DNA of 64,000 bases from Teretinema zuelzerae (GTDB taxonomy: Bacteria; Spirochaetota; Spirochaetia; Treponematales; Treponemataceae), in assembly GCF_021021555.1 (NCBI RefSeq), contig NZ_JAINWA010000003.1, positions 372,001 through 436,000 of the forward strand, read 5' to 3'. The notes beneath the pieces were generated by a model, which saw nothing but the letters and a program-made list of their open reading frames with translations, was not told the DNA's origin and searched no databases. Numbering within the stretch: position 1 is the first letter of the stretch; the number at the start of each line of letters is the position of its first letter. Positions 41,433-51,443 of this stretch are shown one piece after another. The position numbers and the translations under genes were made by a program.

Positions 41433-41504
41433 GCGGGAATAGCTCAGTGGTAGAGCGCCACCTTGCCAAGGTGGATGTCGCGGGTCCGACTCCCGTTTCC
41501 CGCT
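41433..41504 (+). tRNA. tRNA-Gly (GCC)
   Basis: The acceptor stem GCGGGAA/TTCCCGC is perfect, and the anticodon arm CCACC-TTGCCAA-GGTGG gives GCC. The T loop reads TCCGACT, so position 55, normally T, is C. The discriminator is T. A terminator follows within 12 bases. Confidence 0.93.
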
Positions 41505-41515
41505 CTTACTCGGAA

Positions 41516-41548
41516 GGCGATTCGGTGAAATCCGGATCGCCTTTTTTT
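41516..41548 (+). terminator. Terminator of the Lys-Leu-Gly tRNA cluster
   Basis: GGCGATTCGG pairs with CCGGATCGCC (one GU pair) around a 6-base loop, followed by seven Ts. Confidence 0.92.
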
Positions 41549-41606
41549 ATTATGCAAAATAACCGGTTAAGCCGGTACAACTTAATCAATGCAAGAGGAC
41601 ACCACA

Positions 41607-42968
41607 ATGAATTTGAACAAGCAGTTCACAAAGCTCGAGAAATCGCGCGTACAGCTTGATGTTACCATCGGCAAGGAAGAAATCGCCAAAGGCTATTCCG
41701 ATCTGTTGCAGAAATATTCCCGCACCATGCAACTTCCCGGATTCAGAAAGGGAAAGGTGCCCGTCGCGGTTCTTGAAAAAAAATACGGCGAAGCGCTCAA
41801 GGGCGACGTAGCCGGAGACATCATGGAGAAGGCTCTGGGAGAGATCTTCGAGGCTTCCAATGAGCACGAGCGCCCCCTCCCCTATTCCCAGCCCGTGCTG
41901 GACAAGGCCCCCGAATTCGATCTTGAAAAAGACCTTTCATTCTCCGTCACCTACGATGTATTCCCCGAGGTAAAGCTCGGCAAGGTAGACGGATTCAAGC
42001 TCGCTCTTCCGGTCGTCGCGATCGGAGACGCCGAAATGAAGGAAGAGCTTGAAGCCATTCGCGAACGGAACGCGATCGTCGTAGACTGCAACGACGGCGA
42101 CAAGGCGAAAAAAGATTTCATCGCCACGGTCAATTATTCGGAACTCGACGATTCGGGAGCCGAGATCGCCGGAACCCAGCGCCAGGATTTCGTGTTCACC
42201 ATCGGAACCGGCTACAACATCTTCAAGTTCGACGATGAAGTCGTCGGCATGAAAAAAGGACAGACCAAGGACTTCACGAAGTCCTTTCCGGCCGATTTCG
42301 AGGATAAGGATCTTGCGGGAACTACGAAGAAGCTCCGCGTGACCCTTACGGCTCTGAAGGCGAGAAATCTTCCCGCCCTCGACGACGAACTCGCCCAGGA
42401 CGTGAACGAGAAGTTCAAAACCCTCGACGATCTGAAAGCGGACATCAAGAAGAATATGGAAACCGCTCTTGAGAACAAGATGAAAGAGCTCAGAAGCAAC
42501 GCGCTTCTGGAGAAAATCGTCGAAGAGAACTCGTTCGAGCTTCCCGAGTCCATGATCGGAGCCGAGCTTGAATCAAGATGGCAGATGCTCGCCCAGCGCT
42601 TCCGCACCGACGCCGCCCAGCTCGAAAAGCTGATGATCGCCTCCGGACAGTCGAAGGCTTCCATGCTCGAATCATGGCGGAGCGAGGCTGAAAAGCTGCT
42701 GAAGAGCCGCGTTGTCGTAGAACTCCTTCTCAAGGACCGTGAGATTGCCGTTACGCCGGAAGACGTCGAAGCGGAATTCGCCAAGATCGCCGAGGGCGCC
42801 GCTATTTCCGTGGAAGAAGTGAAAAAACACTATGCGGATCCCCGCCGAAAAGAGTATCTTATCGATGACATCAAGGAACAGCGCCTGTACGCGCAGCTCC
42901 TCGAGAAGTGCACTATAACCAAGGGCGCTAAAACAGCCTTTGCTGATCTTTTCAAGAACGAGCAGTAA
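41607..42968 (+). CDS. tig: Trigger factor
   Basis: This ribosome-bound folding chaperone and peptidyl-prolyl isomerase has 453 aa. The N-terminal ribosome-docking loop appears as [20 protein letters not shown]. An FKBP-like domain follows ([35 protein letters not shown]), then a helical C-terminal chaperone domain. The start is ATG 41607 with AGAGGA upstream. It heads tig-clpP-clpX, the classic order; clpP begins two bases after its stop. Confidence 0.95.
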   Translation: MNLNKQFTKLEKSRVQLDVTIGKEEIAKGYSDLLQKYSRTMQLPGFRKGKVPVAVLEKKYGEALKGDVAGDIMEKALGEIFEASNEHERPLPYSQPVLDKAPEFDLEKDLSFSVTYDVFPEVKLGKVDGFKLALPVVAIGDAEMKEELEAIRERNAIVVDCNDGDKAKKDFIATVNYSELDDSGAEIAGTQRQDFVFTIGTGYNIFKFDDEVVGMKKGQTKDFTKSFPADFEDKDLAGTTKKLRVTLTALKARNLPALDDELAQDVNEKFKTLDDLKADIKKNMETALENKMKELRSNALLEKIVEENSFELPESMIGAELESRWQMLAQRFRTDAAQLEKLMIASGQSKASMLESWRSEAEKLLKSRVVVELLLKDREIAVTPEDVEAEFAKIAEGAAISVEEVKKHYADPRRKEYLIDDIKEQRLYAQLLEKCTITKGAKTAFADLFKNEQ

Positions 42969-42970
42969 AC

Positions 42971-43588
42971 ATGAATGAACAAATGAACAACCTGGTACCC
43001 TACGTAGTCGAACAAACCGGAAACGGCGAGCGTTCGTACGATATTTTCTCCCGGCTTCTCAAGGACAGGATTGTTTTCATTGACGGCGAAATAAACGACG
43101 CAACGGCCGATCTGGTCGTCGCCCAGCTTCTTTTTCTGGATTCGCAGAATCCGGAAAAAGACATCAACCTGTACATCAACAGTCCCGGAGGCTCGGTAAC
43201 CGCCGGCCTCGCGATCTACGACACGATGCAGCAGATCAGGTCCGATATCCAGACTTATTGCCTCGGCCAGGCGGCCAGCATGGCGGCGATTCTTCTCGCG
43301 GGCGGAAGCGCCGGCAAGCGGAACGCCCTTCCCTCTTCCCGGGTGCTCATACATCAGCCCTGGGGCGGAGTGCAGGGCCAGGCCGTAGACATCGGCATTC
43401 AGGCTCGCGAGATTATCAGGTTGAAAAAACTGACTATCGAGTACTTTTCATACCACACCGGCAAGGCGCCGGAGGTGATAGCACAGGACATGGAGAGAGA
43501 TTTTTTCATGTCCGCCGAAGAAGCCAGGGACTACGGAGTGGTAGACCAGGTGATGACCCGGAGGAAGCATGGCGCGGTTCAAAAATGA
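42971..43588 (+). CDS. clpP: ATP-dependent Clp protease proteolytic subunit
   Basis: This serine peptidase forms the tetradecameric chamber of ClpXP. The catalytic serine is in [15 protein letters not shown] and the histidine in [13 protein letters not shown], and the acidic residue follows in the [15 protein letters not shown] handle region. The N-terminus ([33 protein letters not shown]) is canonical, and its 205 aa is the usual size. It overlaps clpX by 20 bases. Confidence 0.97.
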   Translation: MNEQMNNLVPYVVEQTGNGERSYDIFSRLLKDRIVFIDGEINDATADLVVAQLLFLDSQNPEKDINLYINSPGGSVTAGLAIYDTMQQIRSDIQTYCLGQAASMAAILLAGGSAGKRNALPSSRVLIHQPWGGVQGQAVDIGIQAREIIRLKKLTIEYFSYHTGKAPEVIAQDMERDFFMSAEEARDYGVVDQVMTRRKHGAVQK

Positions 43589-44813
43589 AAAAGAGCAGAT
43601 CTGCTCTTTTTGCGGAAAAGCAGCGGACAATTCGCGTAAGATCATAGCCGGTCCCGGAGTATTCATTTGCGATCACTGCATCGACGTATGCAAGGGAATT
43701 CTTGAAGAAGAAAACCAGCAGCTGTCCACCGAGTTCACCGGCGATATTCCCACGCCCAAAGAAATGAAGGCTCATCTCGACCAGTTCATCATCGGGCAGG
43801 AGAAAGCGAAGAAAACCCTTTCGGTGGCCATATACAACCACTACAAGCGCATAGCGAATCCGAGCAAAACGCCCGACGACGTGGTGATCGAAAAATCGAA
43901 CGTCCTCCTCATCGGTCCGACCGGATCGGGAAAGACCCTTCTCGCGCGGACTATCGCGCAAAAGATGAAGGTACCCTTCGCCATTGCCGACGCGACCACT
44001 CTCACCGAGGCCGGCTACGTCGGAGAAGACGTAGAGAATATTCTTCTCAAGCTGATTCAGAACTCGGGCGGGAACGTAGCCGCCGCCGAGAGGGGAATCA
44101 TTTATATCGATGAAATTGACAAGATCGCGCGCAAGGGCGAGAACGTCTCCATCACCCGGGATGTTTCCGGAGAGGGCGTTCAACAGGCCTTGCTGAAGAT
44201 CATCGAAGGAACGACGGCTTCCGTGCCTCCCCAGGGAGGCAGAAAGCATCCTAATCAGGAAATGATCAAGATCGATACGACGAACATCCTTTTCATTTGC
44301 GGAGGGGCCTTCGTCGGACTGGACAAGATGGTTGAAACCCGCGTTGCGCAGCATCCCATGGGTTTCGGAGCGGACATCAAGATTCAAAAGGAGCGAAGCC
44401 TCGAAGAACTGATGGCCCAGCTTTCCCCGGACGATCTGATCAAGTTCGGCTTGATTCCTGAATTCATCGGGCGGCTTCCGATAACTGTATCGCTCAACGA
44501 ACTGGTGCGAGAAGATCTCAGGCGCATACTCACCGAGCCGAAGAACGCCATAATCAAGCAGTTCCAGGCGTCGATGGACATCGACAAGGTTGAACTTGTG
44601 TTCGAAGAGCCGGCGATAGACGCGATAGCCGATCTGGCAATCAAGCAGAACACGGGAGCACGCGGTTTGCGCGCGATCGTGGAAAACATCATGATGGAAA
44701 TCATGTTCGACATTCCTTCTATTGAAGGACAAAAACGTGTCGTGATAACGCGAGAAGTTGTCGAGAAAACGGTTAAACCTGAAATTAAGGTGCTGTCGCA
44801 AAAAACAGCATAA
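43569..44813 (+). CDS. clpX: ATP-dependent Clp protease ATP-binding subunit ClpX
   Basis: This AAA+ unfoldase recognises tagged proteins and feeds ClpP. The N-terminal zinc-binding domain has [26 protein letters not shown]. The AAA+ core shows Walker [22 protein letters not shown] (Walker B) and the pore loop region GYVGEDV. The ClpP-contact IGF-type loop reads [10 protein letters not shown]. It ends the operon, with a shared terminator after its stop. Confidence 0.97.
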   Translation: MARFKNEKEQICSFCGKAADNSRKIIAGPGVFICDHCIDVCKGILEEENQQLSTEFTGDIPTPKEMKAHLDQFIIGQEKAKKTLSVAIYNHYKRIANPSKTPDDVVIEKSNVLLIGPTGSGKTLLARTIAQKMKVPFAIADATTLTEAGYVGEDVENILLKLIQNSGGNVAAAERGIIYIDEIDKIARKGENVSITRDVSGEGVQQALLKIIEGTTASVPPQGGRKHPNQEMIKIDTTNILFICGGAFVGLDKMVETRVAQHPMGFGADIKIQKERSLEELMAQLSPDDLIKFGLIPEFIGRLPITVSLNELVREDLRRILTEPKNAIIKQFQASMDIDKVELVFEEPAIDAIADLAIKQNTGARGLRAIVENIMMEIMFDIPSIEGQKRVVITREVVEKTVKPEIKVLSQKTA

Positions 44814-44821
44814 TATGAAGA

Positions 44822-44859
44822 GGCTGTCTTGCACGAAGGTGCCGGACAGCCTTTTTTTT
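44822..44859. terminator. Terminator after clpX, also overlapping the convergent gene's end
   Basis: GGCTGTC/GACAGCC (44822-44828 and 44845-44851) is followed by eight Ts on the + strand. The T run contains the TAA stop of the convergent glycosyltransferase. Confidence 0.88.
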
Positions 44860-45994
44860 ATAGCGTTCGAAGAGCTGATTCGATGCAGTCGACCGTTTCC
44901 CGCGCGCAGTTCTCCCAACTGAAAGAAGACACCCAGCCGGAAGCTTTCTGAACAAGGGAAGAGCGAAGGTTGTCGTTCTCGCCGTTCTGTTTGCGGACGA
45001 GCTGTTCGATGCAGGCGGCGATTTCCTCCGGATTCGTATGATCGAAGTACAGGGCGCAGTCTCCCGCGATTTCCGGAAGCGCTCCGGAGCGCGCGCAGGC
45101 GACCGGAATGGAACAGGCCATCGCTTCCAGAACGGGCATTCCTACGCCCTCAGCGGAAGAAGGGAATATGCACGCGTCCGCGGCAGAATATAATTCAGGC
45201 AGATTTTGATGAGGAAAATAGCCGGTAAGAAGAATATCCGACGACACGGGCGAATTGAGCACTTCGCGATGAACCACCTCGGCGTTGACTCCGTCGGCTC
45301 CTGCCAAAACGAGGCGATGAGGTGCGCCGGTTTTTTGTTTGAACAACGCGAAGGCCTTTATAAGCTCGACATGATTTTTCGAGGGATACGCCACTCTTGA
45401 GGCGTAAATGATGTACGGTCGTCTGATGGAAAAAGGATGTATGAGTATCGCTTCCGAGTCCGAGGTCTCTCTCGGATAGAACAGAGAAGTATCGATTCCG
45501 TGATGGATGACGGTGATTTTTTCCGCAGGGATTTTTTCGTTTACCAGGTCGTCGCGGACGCTCCGGCTGGCGGCGATGATTCGGGAGGCTTTTTTGAGCT
45601 GTCTGCGGTAGATGCCGAAAATCGCGCCGTCGTCGGAATTTCGGTGAAGATCGGATACGAGGTCTTGAACTACTACGAAAGAAGGAACATCGAACGAGAG
45701 GGGAAGAAGCTTTGTTCCGGAGGGAAACAGGACCGCGTCGTATTTTCGTTTTCGAACGAAGGAGCCGTAGGAAGCGGCGTGCCACAGACGCTCGGCAAAG
45801 AGGGAATCGCCCGTTGATACTCCGAAATAACTGATTGAATCCATTCCGGAAGTATAGGTGTACCGATCCAGCTCTGGTCCGAATAGTTCTATTTCATGGG
45901 GTATGTCGCCCAGATTCTTGATCAGGGACGACAGATAGGAGCCTGTCCCGGATCTTCCATGATCGCAACCGAAGGCATTTATGCCGATTCTCAA
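44858..45994 (-). CDS. Glycosyltransferase, GT4 family
   Basis: This 378-aa GT-B enzyme transfers a sugar from a nucleotide donor. The C-terminal donor site is clear: PSSAEGVGMPVLEAMACSIPVACARSGALPEIAGD, with the E-X7-E spacing of family GT4. The N-terminus RIGINAFGCDHGRSGTGSYLSSLIKNL is the acceptor-side loop. The start TTG 45994 is eight bases after GGAGG; a TTG at 46009 overlaps that site and is less likely. The acceptor is unknown; cell-surface glycan synthesis is probable. It stands alone. Confidence 0.85.
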   Translation of the reverse strand: MRIGINAFGCDHGRSGTGSYLSSLIKNLGDIPHEIELFGPELDRYTYTSGMDSISYFGVSTGDSLFAERLWHAASYGSFVRKRKYDAVLFPSGTKLLPLSFDVPSFVVVQDLVSDLHRNSDDGAIFGIYRRQLKKASRIIAASRSVRDDLVNEKIPAEKITVIHHGIDTSLFYPRETSDSEAILIHPFSIRRPYIIYASRVAYPSKNHVELIKAFALFKQKTGAPHRLVLAGADGVNAEVVHREVLNSPVSSDILLTGYFPHQNLPELYSAADACIFPSSAEGVGMPVLEAMACSIPVACARSGALPEIAGDCALYFDHTNPEEIAACIEQLVRKQNGENDNLRSSLVQKASGWVSSFSWENCARETVDCIESALRTL

Positions 45995-46057
45995 TCCGTA
46001 ATCCTCCAATCCAGCCCTTCGTATTTACCTATCATAGCACTTTTGTCCCCTTTATGC

Positions 46058-46063
46058 TATCCT
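46058..46063 (+). promoter_or_regulatory. -10 hexamer of the DEAD-box helicase gene
   Basis: TATCCT ends seven bases before ATG 46071. There is no Shine-Dalgarno sequence and only a poor -35. Confidence 0.4.
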
Positions 46064-46070
46064 CTGTCGT

Positions 46071-47327
46071 ATGAATACTTTTTCCGGTCTTTCCGTGCGC
46101 ACGGAACTTTGCGCAGCTCTTGAATCAAAAAAAATAACCGAACCGACCCCTGTCCAGGAGCAGGTCATACCCCGCATCATCGCCGGGGAAAATATACTTT
46201 TCCAGTCTGAAACAGGCACGGGCAAGACATTTTGCTATCTGCTGCCCGCTTTTATGAAAGCCCTTGAAATGGAAGGAAACGTTACGCCGAAAATTCTGGT
46301 GTTGGCGCCGACCCATGAACTCGCTTCTCAAATCAAGGGAGAAGCAATGTCTCTGGCAAAAGATTCGGGGCTTCCGGTTACCGCGGCGCTTTGCATCGGA
46401 GGCGCTCCGTTGAAGCGCCAGATCGAGATGCTCAAGGCGAAACCGACTATTCTGGTGGGAGGCCCCGCCAGGATAATCGAGCTTATCAGGCTGAAAAAAC
46501 TCAAGGTTCACGGAATCGGCATGGTAGTGCTCGATGAAAGCGACCGGATGCTGGCTCCCGAGATGCGCGATCTTATCTCGGAAATTCTGTCTCTCATGCC
46601 CGCGTCCGCCCAGTATATTGCATGTTCGGCCACTTTGAGCACGCATCACGCCAGTTTGCTGGAAAACATGATACCCCAGGTTGAAGCGCATCAACAAGCC
46701 GAAGAGCCGGCCGAGGGCGGAGAAGAGATTGCCAAAACATCCAAAAAGGCCAAGAAACCGTACAAACTCACCCTTCTCACGCTTCCCCCGGAAGACGTGC
46801 TGAAGCGGAAAATTTCGCACTGGGCTTTTTACGCGGAAGGCCGCGATAAAATCGACACCCTGCGCAGATTTCTGCTCGCGGCGAAACAGGAAAAGGTTCT
46901 CGTATTCACCGCGGTAGCCGGACAGGTCGATATGATTGTTTCGAAGCTACAATGGAGCAAAATAGAATGCGCCGGGCTGCACGCTAAAATGGACAAAATA
47001 TCGAGAAAAAAAAGCATCGACGATTTCAGGAGCGGAAGAAGCAAGGTGCTGGTCACGAGCGATTTATCCGCGCGCGGACTGGACATTCCGGACGTAACCT
47101 GCGTGGTGCAGCTCGATGTGAACGAAAACAAGGACTTCTTTATCCACCGGGCTGGAAGAACAGCCCGCGCGGGAAAATCCGGAATCAACGCGATATTCGG
47201 CGACGAAAAAGAGCTCAGATCCCTGTCGCGGATAGAAAAGAGCCTCGGCATCGTCATCTATCCCAAGGTCATTTACAGCGGCCGGATTCTCGCCGCCGAC
47301 GAAGACGGCGAGCAGACCCGCGAATAA
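46071..47327 (+). CDS. DEAD-box RNA helicase
   Basis: This ATP-dependent RNA helicase of 418 aa, close to the RhlE/CshA group, has PTPVQEQVIP (Q motif), SETGTGKTF (Walker A), LAPTHELASQ, GGPARIIELI, a DESD variant of the DEAD box in VVLDESDRML, CSATLS, VLVTSDLSARGLDIP and HRAGRTARAG. A lysine- and glutamate-rich insert (residues about 200-230) separates the two domains. No ribosome site precedes the ATG. The role is probably RNA decay or ribosome assembly. It converges on the outer-membrane protein gene with a 17-base gap. Confidence 0.92.
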   Translation: MNTFSGLSVRTELCAALESKKITEPTPVQEQVIPRIIAGENILFQSETGTGKTFCYLLPAFMKALEMEGNVTPKILVLAPTHELASQIKGEAMSLAKDSGLPVTAALCIGGAPLKRQIEMLKAKPTILVGGPARIIELIRLKKLKVHGIGMVVLDESDRMLAPEMRDLISEILSLMPASAQYIACSATLSTHHASLLENMIPQVEAHQQAEEPAEGGEEIAKTSKKAKKPYKLTLLTLPPEDVLKRKISHWAFYAEGRDKIDTLRRFLLAAKQEKVLVFTAVAGQVDMIVSKLQWSKIECAGLHAKMDKISRKKSIDDFRSGRSKVLVTSDLSARGLDIPDVTCVVQLDVNENKDFFIHRAGRTARAGKSGINAIFGDEKELRSLSRIEKSLGIVIYPKVIYSGRILAADEDGEQTRE

Positions 47328-47344
47328 CTGTACGAAACGGCTTA

Positions 47345-49063
47345 CTAGTAATAGTACTCGAAGCCGACTGTGATGATGTTGTCGATTTCCCTTCCGCCCG
47401 CGTTTGCCTTCCATTCGGCGAGCTGCGCGGCTGCGGCGGCATCGACTGCGGCGGTATCGTCCGGATCAAGCGACGAGTCACTGGCATACACATTGCTGTT
47501 GATGCCGTCGTTCAAATTCAATTCAAAACGGTATCCAAGCTTAAAGAGCATGTATCCGCCCGTCTTCAACACGGGCAGGCGGCATTTTACGTCGAAACCG
47601 GTCTGCCAGATGTATTGCAGGGTATCCTGCGTGAGGAAGGGCGTACCATGGTTATAGGCATGTCCGGTTTTCGTATACGATGAGTTGTTCACCGAACCGT
47701 CGGTGACGTAATCGAGCGAGCCTGCCACATATTCGCGAACCCAGTCTTGTTGGATGTTCTCGTTGACATTGCCGTGTCTGATGAGCGTGCCGACAATATC
47801 TACGTCGAGCTTCTCCAGAGGGGTAACGGTTACGGAAAGATTCAAGCGGTCGGAGTTCGGCTCAAGCGACGCTCCGAGAGCCTGTCCCGCATGGGTGTAA
47901 TTCTGATAGTTCGGCGCTGAGGAATCGAGAGAGTCGCTTTCCTTATGCGAATAGGTGTACGGAGTGACCATGGTGTAATCCGCTTTGAGGAAGCGAAGCA
48001 TCGGATGGATTTTAGGCGCCCAAGAAGCCGCGAGCTGGCCCGCGATGCGCCATTTCTGGTCTTTGTTGAACCGGATGACGTCGTTGAAGCCGATATCGTC
48101 GGTGTACAGCACTCCGTCGATCTTGACGCCCTTTGCGGGAAGCACCGAAAAGGTTCCGCCGATCATGCTGTTGTCCGCAAATCCGACGAGCCCCTGGCTG
48201 GTGAAGTAGACGGAAAACGGAAGAAGATAGAGGGGCTCGATCCTGTTCCCGTACACGACCGATTCGACAAGGCTGAACGAGAGCCACCTATACGGCCTCC
48301 AGTCGATGGAGTGTACTGCCAGGAATTTCTCGGGATTAAATTCGACTGGATTATCGATCGAGGTTGCGACCAGGGAATACAGGGCTGTATCGAACCCCCA
48401 TTTTTCCTTGTTGATCGCTACTGTGTACTGACCGGTGTGAAACGCGCTTGAAGGGAGAATGACTCCGTTCGAATGAATGGGTCCCCAGGAACCCCTCATT
48501 AAACCAGCCTGGGCGTAATATTCCGTGTTTCCGACAGAAAAAGATGAATTAATTGAAGGCAGTATGTAGAACGGCCCGGCCTTTACCTGATCTTCGATAA
48601 GGTCCTTCGATGATAGCGTATTAGAGGGCAACAGTTCGTTGTTCGGAAGGCGGTTGATCGCCCATCCGTCTATGGACGCGCTGACGGAGAAGAAATCTTC
48701 AATCTGATAATTCGCGTCGAGGGCCATCGCGACGCCGAGCTGTTTCGAGCTGTCGGCTAGGTTGTATGCGGCTTCAGTTCTGACGCCGGGAGACATTACC
48801 CTTCCGAAGATGCGATCAAGATGTTCACGGGCGATTGCGCGGTCCGAATTATCGCCTTTTTCGAGCACGATCTGAAGGATTTCCTTAACCATCTGCATGG
48901 GATACGGACGGGATGAAGGAAGATTCGTAACCAGGCCGAGCGTTTCCCACCTATTCAAATCCGTATAAAAAAAATCGTCCGGATCCGCGGAAACTTGCGA
49001 AAACACAGAAGAGGAAAAAACAATAAAAAGCAGCGCAATCACGGCTGTATTTCGAATTCTCAT
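47345..49063 (-). CDS. Outer-membrane beta-barrel protein, Wzi-like
   Basis: This 572-aa protein has a signal peptide (MRIRNTAVIALLFIVFSSSVFS, cleavage near FSQVSA) and many alternating beta segments (TEYYAQAGLMRGSWG; KWGFDTALYSLVATS; YMLFKLGYRFELNL), ending in the aromatic FEYYY typical of barrel proteins. The order, with an N-terminal helical region and a barrel that includes RGSWGPIHSNGVILPSSAFH, recalls Wzi/capsule-assembly porins. The AGGAG site precedes the ATG. It is 32 bases downstream of the glycolipid genes and may share their transcript. Confidence 0.7.
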   Translation of the reverse strand: MRIRNTAVIALLFIVFSSSVFSQVSADPDDFFYTDLNRWETLGLVTNLPSSRPYPMQMVKEILQIVLEKGDNSDRAIAREHLDRIFGRVMSPGVRTEAAYNLADSSKQLGVAMALDANYQIEDFFSVSASIDGWAINRLPNNELLPSNTLSSKDLIEDQVKAGPFYILPSINSSFSVGNTEYYAQAGLMRGSWGPIHSNGVILPSSAFHTGQYTVAINKEKWGFDTALYSLVATSIDNPVEFNPEKFLAVHSIDWRPYRWLSFSLVESVVYGNRIEPLYLLPFSVYFTSQGLVGFADNSMIGGTFSVLPAKGVKIDGVLYTDDIGFNDVIRFNKDQKWRIAGQLAASWAPKIHPMLRFLKADYTMVTPYTYSHKESDSLDSSAPNYQNYTHAGQALGASLEPNSDRLNLSVTVTPLEKLDVDIVGTLIRHGNVNENIQQDWVREYVAGSLDYVTDGSVNNSSYTKTGHAYNHGTPFLTQDTLQYIWQTGFDVKCRLPVLKTGGYMLFKLGYRFELNLNDGINSNVYASDSSLDPDDTAAVDAAAAAQLAEWKANAGGREIDNIITVGFEYYY

Positions 49064-49094
49064 AACGATCCACTCCTGCTAATAAAGGTTCGAT

Positions 49095-50237
49095 TTAATA
49101 ATCATGAATGAAACGGACGATGTCGTCGATGCCGTTTCGTATCTGCAAGGCGTCTATCTTCTCGAGAACAGACGAGTTCAATCCGGAATTTTCAAGAACG
49201 TTTCTCGCCTGCGCGACTACTTTCGCAGGATCCGAATAATACCAGCCGACCTTGTTTTCTACTATAAAAAGCATGTTGCCCCGTTCCTGAGGCCTGATAA
49301 AGGTGCTCAGAATAACCGGTTTTCGAACTGCCAGGGCTTCCATCACGGTGGAAGGGCCGCCCTTGGTGACGATGCAATCCGAAACGTTCATCAGATCGCT
49401 CATAAAATCGACGAAGCCGTACACCGACAGGCGTCCGGGAGGAAGGCGCGAAGAGAGGGAGTCGAGAGACTTCTTTAAAAGCCTGTTTTTCCCGCAAACT
49501 ACTGCGATATGGACTCCTAAATCCTGCTTCAGGAAGGCCTTCACTAAGTTCCCTGCGCCTTTCAAGCCCTCTCCGCCTCCGGCGATGAGAATAATTTTCG
49601 TATCGGGGGAAAACCCGAGGCGCTTGCGGGCGGCTTGTTTTTCTTCTTCTGTAAACGGCTTGGAGAAGCGGGGGGAAAGCATAAACGGGAACAAATGAAT
49701 TTTATCCGCCGGGAAGGAGTATCGGTCGGTCGCCTCGCGAAGCAGCTTGCGGGAAAATACGATAAGTTCGGTGCGTTTTTCATAAAACCATCCGTAGTGC
49801 GCAGAAAACGGATCCATCACCACCGTGATCAGGGGAATCGACGGGTCGACGGAGTCTATCGCGTCGCGGGCCATGGTCACCAGAAGGGAATGGAGAACGA
49901 CAACCTTGGTGATGCCTTCCCTGCGAATGAATCTGGCCAGGTTTGTCGAGATCTGGCTCGACATGACCGGCTTGAGAAGGCGAACTAAAAAGGTATTGCG
50001 CGTCAGATAGTAAAAAAGGACGTAAAACGATTCGAAATAATTCGTGGAAAACTGGTAGCCGAATTCGAAAAAGAACCGATGATGGCGCATCCTGCCGGTG
50101 AAGCCGTCATGAAGAACGGGGACCGAGGTATCGCTATAGGATTCGCTCAGCACCCGGGAAATGGCTTTTGCGCCTGAAAGATGGCCTCCTCCTGTTTTAA
50201 GATACAGGAGCGCAATTTTCTGTTTCATGTGTGCCAC
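49095..50237 (-). CDS. Processive diacylglycerol-type glycosyltransferase, GT28-like, copy A
   Basis: This 380-aa protein is similar to monogalactosyl- and monoglucosyl-diacylglycerol synthases. The N-terminal acceptor loop is LLYLKTGGGHLSGAKAISRVL, and the C-terminal donor site is VYGFVDFMSDLMNVSDCIVTKGGPSTVMEALAVRKPVI. It would build glycolipids at the inner membrane. The start chosen is GTG 50237, seven bases after AGGG; ATG 50228 is the alternative. It is a tandem paralogue of the next upstream gene. Confidence 0.82.
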   Translation of the reverse strand: MAHMKQKIALLYLKTGGGHLSGAKAISRVLSESYSDTSVPVLHDGFTGRMRHHRFFFEFGYQFSTNYFESFYVLFYYLTRNTFLVRLLKPVMSSQISTNLARFIRREGITKVVVLHSLLVTMARDAIDSVDPSIPLITVVMDPFSAHYGWFYEKRTELIVFSRKLLREATDRYSFPADKIHLFPFMLSPRFSKPFTEEEKQAARKRLGFSPDTKIILIAGGGEGLKGAGNLVKAFLKQDLGVHIAVVCGKNRLLKKSLDSLSSRLPPGRLSVYGFVDFMSDLMNVSDCIVTKGGPSTVMEALAVRKPVILSTFIRPQERGNMLFIVENKVGWYYSDPAKVVAQARNVLENSGLNSSVLEKIDALQIRNGIDDIVRFIHDY

Positions 50238-50300
50238 AATATACCCTGAAATAAGGGCATGAACAAGGGTGATTCAGAATTGCTTGAAATCACTTGTCCC

Positions 50301-51443
50301 CTACCCTTTTTTGAATGAATGAATAAAGCGGGCTACTTCTTCAAGTCCGTTGCGGAGAGCGAGACGGTCGATTCGGGATCGTATTTTCTCCCGAAGGGAA
50401 GAATCTTCAAGTATTTCATAAGCTTTATCCAATATCTGCCGGGGCTTGGTCAGATGCCAGCCTGCGCCGGAGTTTACGGCGAAAAGAACGTTTCCCCATT
50501 CCTGGCCGCGTATAAACGTCGAAAATATGACCGGCTTCTTTGCCGCAAGGACTTCCATTACGGTCGAGGCGCCGCCCTTCGTTATAACGCAATCGGCGAT
50601 ATTCACCAGATCGCACATGAACGGAACGAAGCCGTACACCCTTATGTTTTTTGCGCGTTTCGACTCTGCGATGGCTTCAACCCGCCGGCGGAGGATCGAG
50701 TTTTTCCCGCAAACGACGACCAGGGTTTCGGATCGTTCGTCGTCTGCGAAGCGCGAAACAAGGCGATCGGCCTTTTTCAGCCCCTCCCCGCCTCCCGCGA
50801 CGAGAAGGATCTTCCCGTCCTGCGGAAATCCGAGGCGTTCTCGGGCGAGACGTTTTTCTTCTTCGGTATAAGGCTGGTCGAATTTTCTCGAGAGGATGAA
50901 GGGAAATACATGCAGGCGGTCTTCGGGGAATCCGTGCTTTTCGATCGCTTCCGCTCTGAGTTTCTCTGAAAAAACGACGAGGTTATTCCGTTTTTCGTAA
51001 AACCAGAGGCCGTGAGCGGTGTAAGGATCAGTTACGACGGTTATAAGGGGTATAGACGGATCGACGGCGTCGAGGGCGGCTCTGGTGATCAGGATCAACA
51101 CTTCGTGAAGGCATACGACCTTCGTGATGTTGTTCGACCGGAAAAATCTGATGAGATCGGTGATGCCGTGGACGGAAATCAGGTAGTTTCCGAAATGAAT
51201 CGCGATCGGCCAGGCAGTCATTCTATAAAAAAGGACGTAGCCCGACTCGAAATAATTCGTGGTGAGCCTATACCCGTCTTCGAAAAAAAACCGGGACGCC
51301 TTCATGCGCTCGCTGAATCCGTGATGCAGGACAGTCCCGCAATCGTCGGGAAACAGGCGGTTTATTTCTTTTTCCAGCGCGCGCGCGGGAGCGATATGTC
51401 CGCCTCCGGTATTCATGTACAAAAAGGCGATCTGTTCCTTCAT
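50301..51443 (-). CDS. Processive diacylglycerol-type glycosyltransferase, GT28-like, copy B
   Basis: This 380-aa protein has the same length and layout as copy A: AFLYMNTGGGHIAPARALEKEI and VYGFVPFMCDLVNIADCVITKGGASTVMEVLAAKKPVI. The start is ATG 51443, overlapping the upstream gene's stop as ATGA; the frame extends further upstream but without a ribosome site or family sequence. Two such enzymes next to a GT4 lipid glucosyltransferase suggest stepwise synthesis of mono- and diglycosyl-diacylglycerols, the major lipids of treponemes. Confidence 0.83.
   Translation of the reverse strand: MKEQIAFLYMNTGGGHIAPARALEKEINRLFPDDCGTVLHHGFSERMKASRFFFEDGYRLTTNYFESGYVLFYRMTAWPIAIHFGNYLISVHGITDLIRFFRSNNITKVVCLHEVLILITRAALDAVDPSIPLITVVTDPYTAHGLWFYEKRNNLVVFSEKLRAEAIEKHGFPEDRLHVFPFILSRKFDQPYTEEEKRLARERLGFPQDGKILLVAGGGEGLKKADRLVSRFADDERSETLVVVCGKNSILRRRVEAIAESKRAKNIRVYGFVPFMCDLVNIADCVITKGGASTVMEVLAAKKPVIFSTFIRGQEWGNVLFAVNSGAGWHLTKPRQILDKAYEILEDSSLREKIRSRIDRLALRNGLEEVARFIHSFKKG

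Noticed and set aside
43506-44918. A 470-codon - strand open frame opposite clpX
   Set aside because: clpX is unmistakable on the other strand; the antisense frame has no recognisable domain and no promoter or ribosome site.
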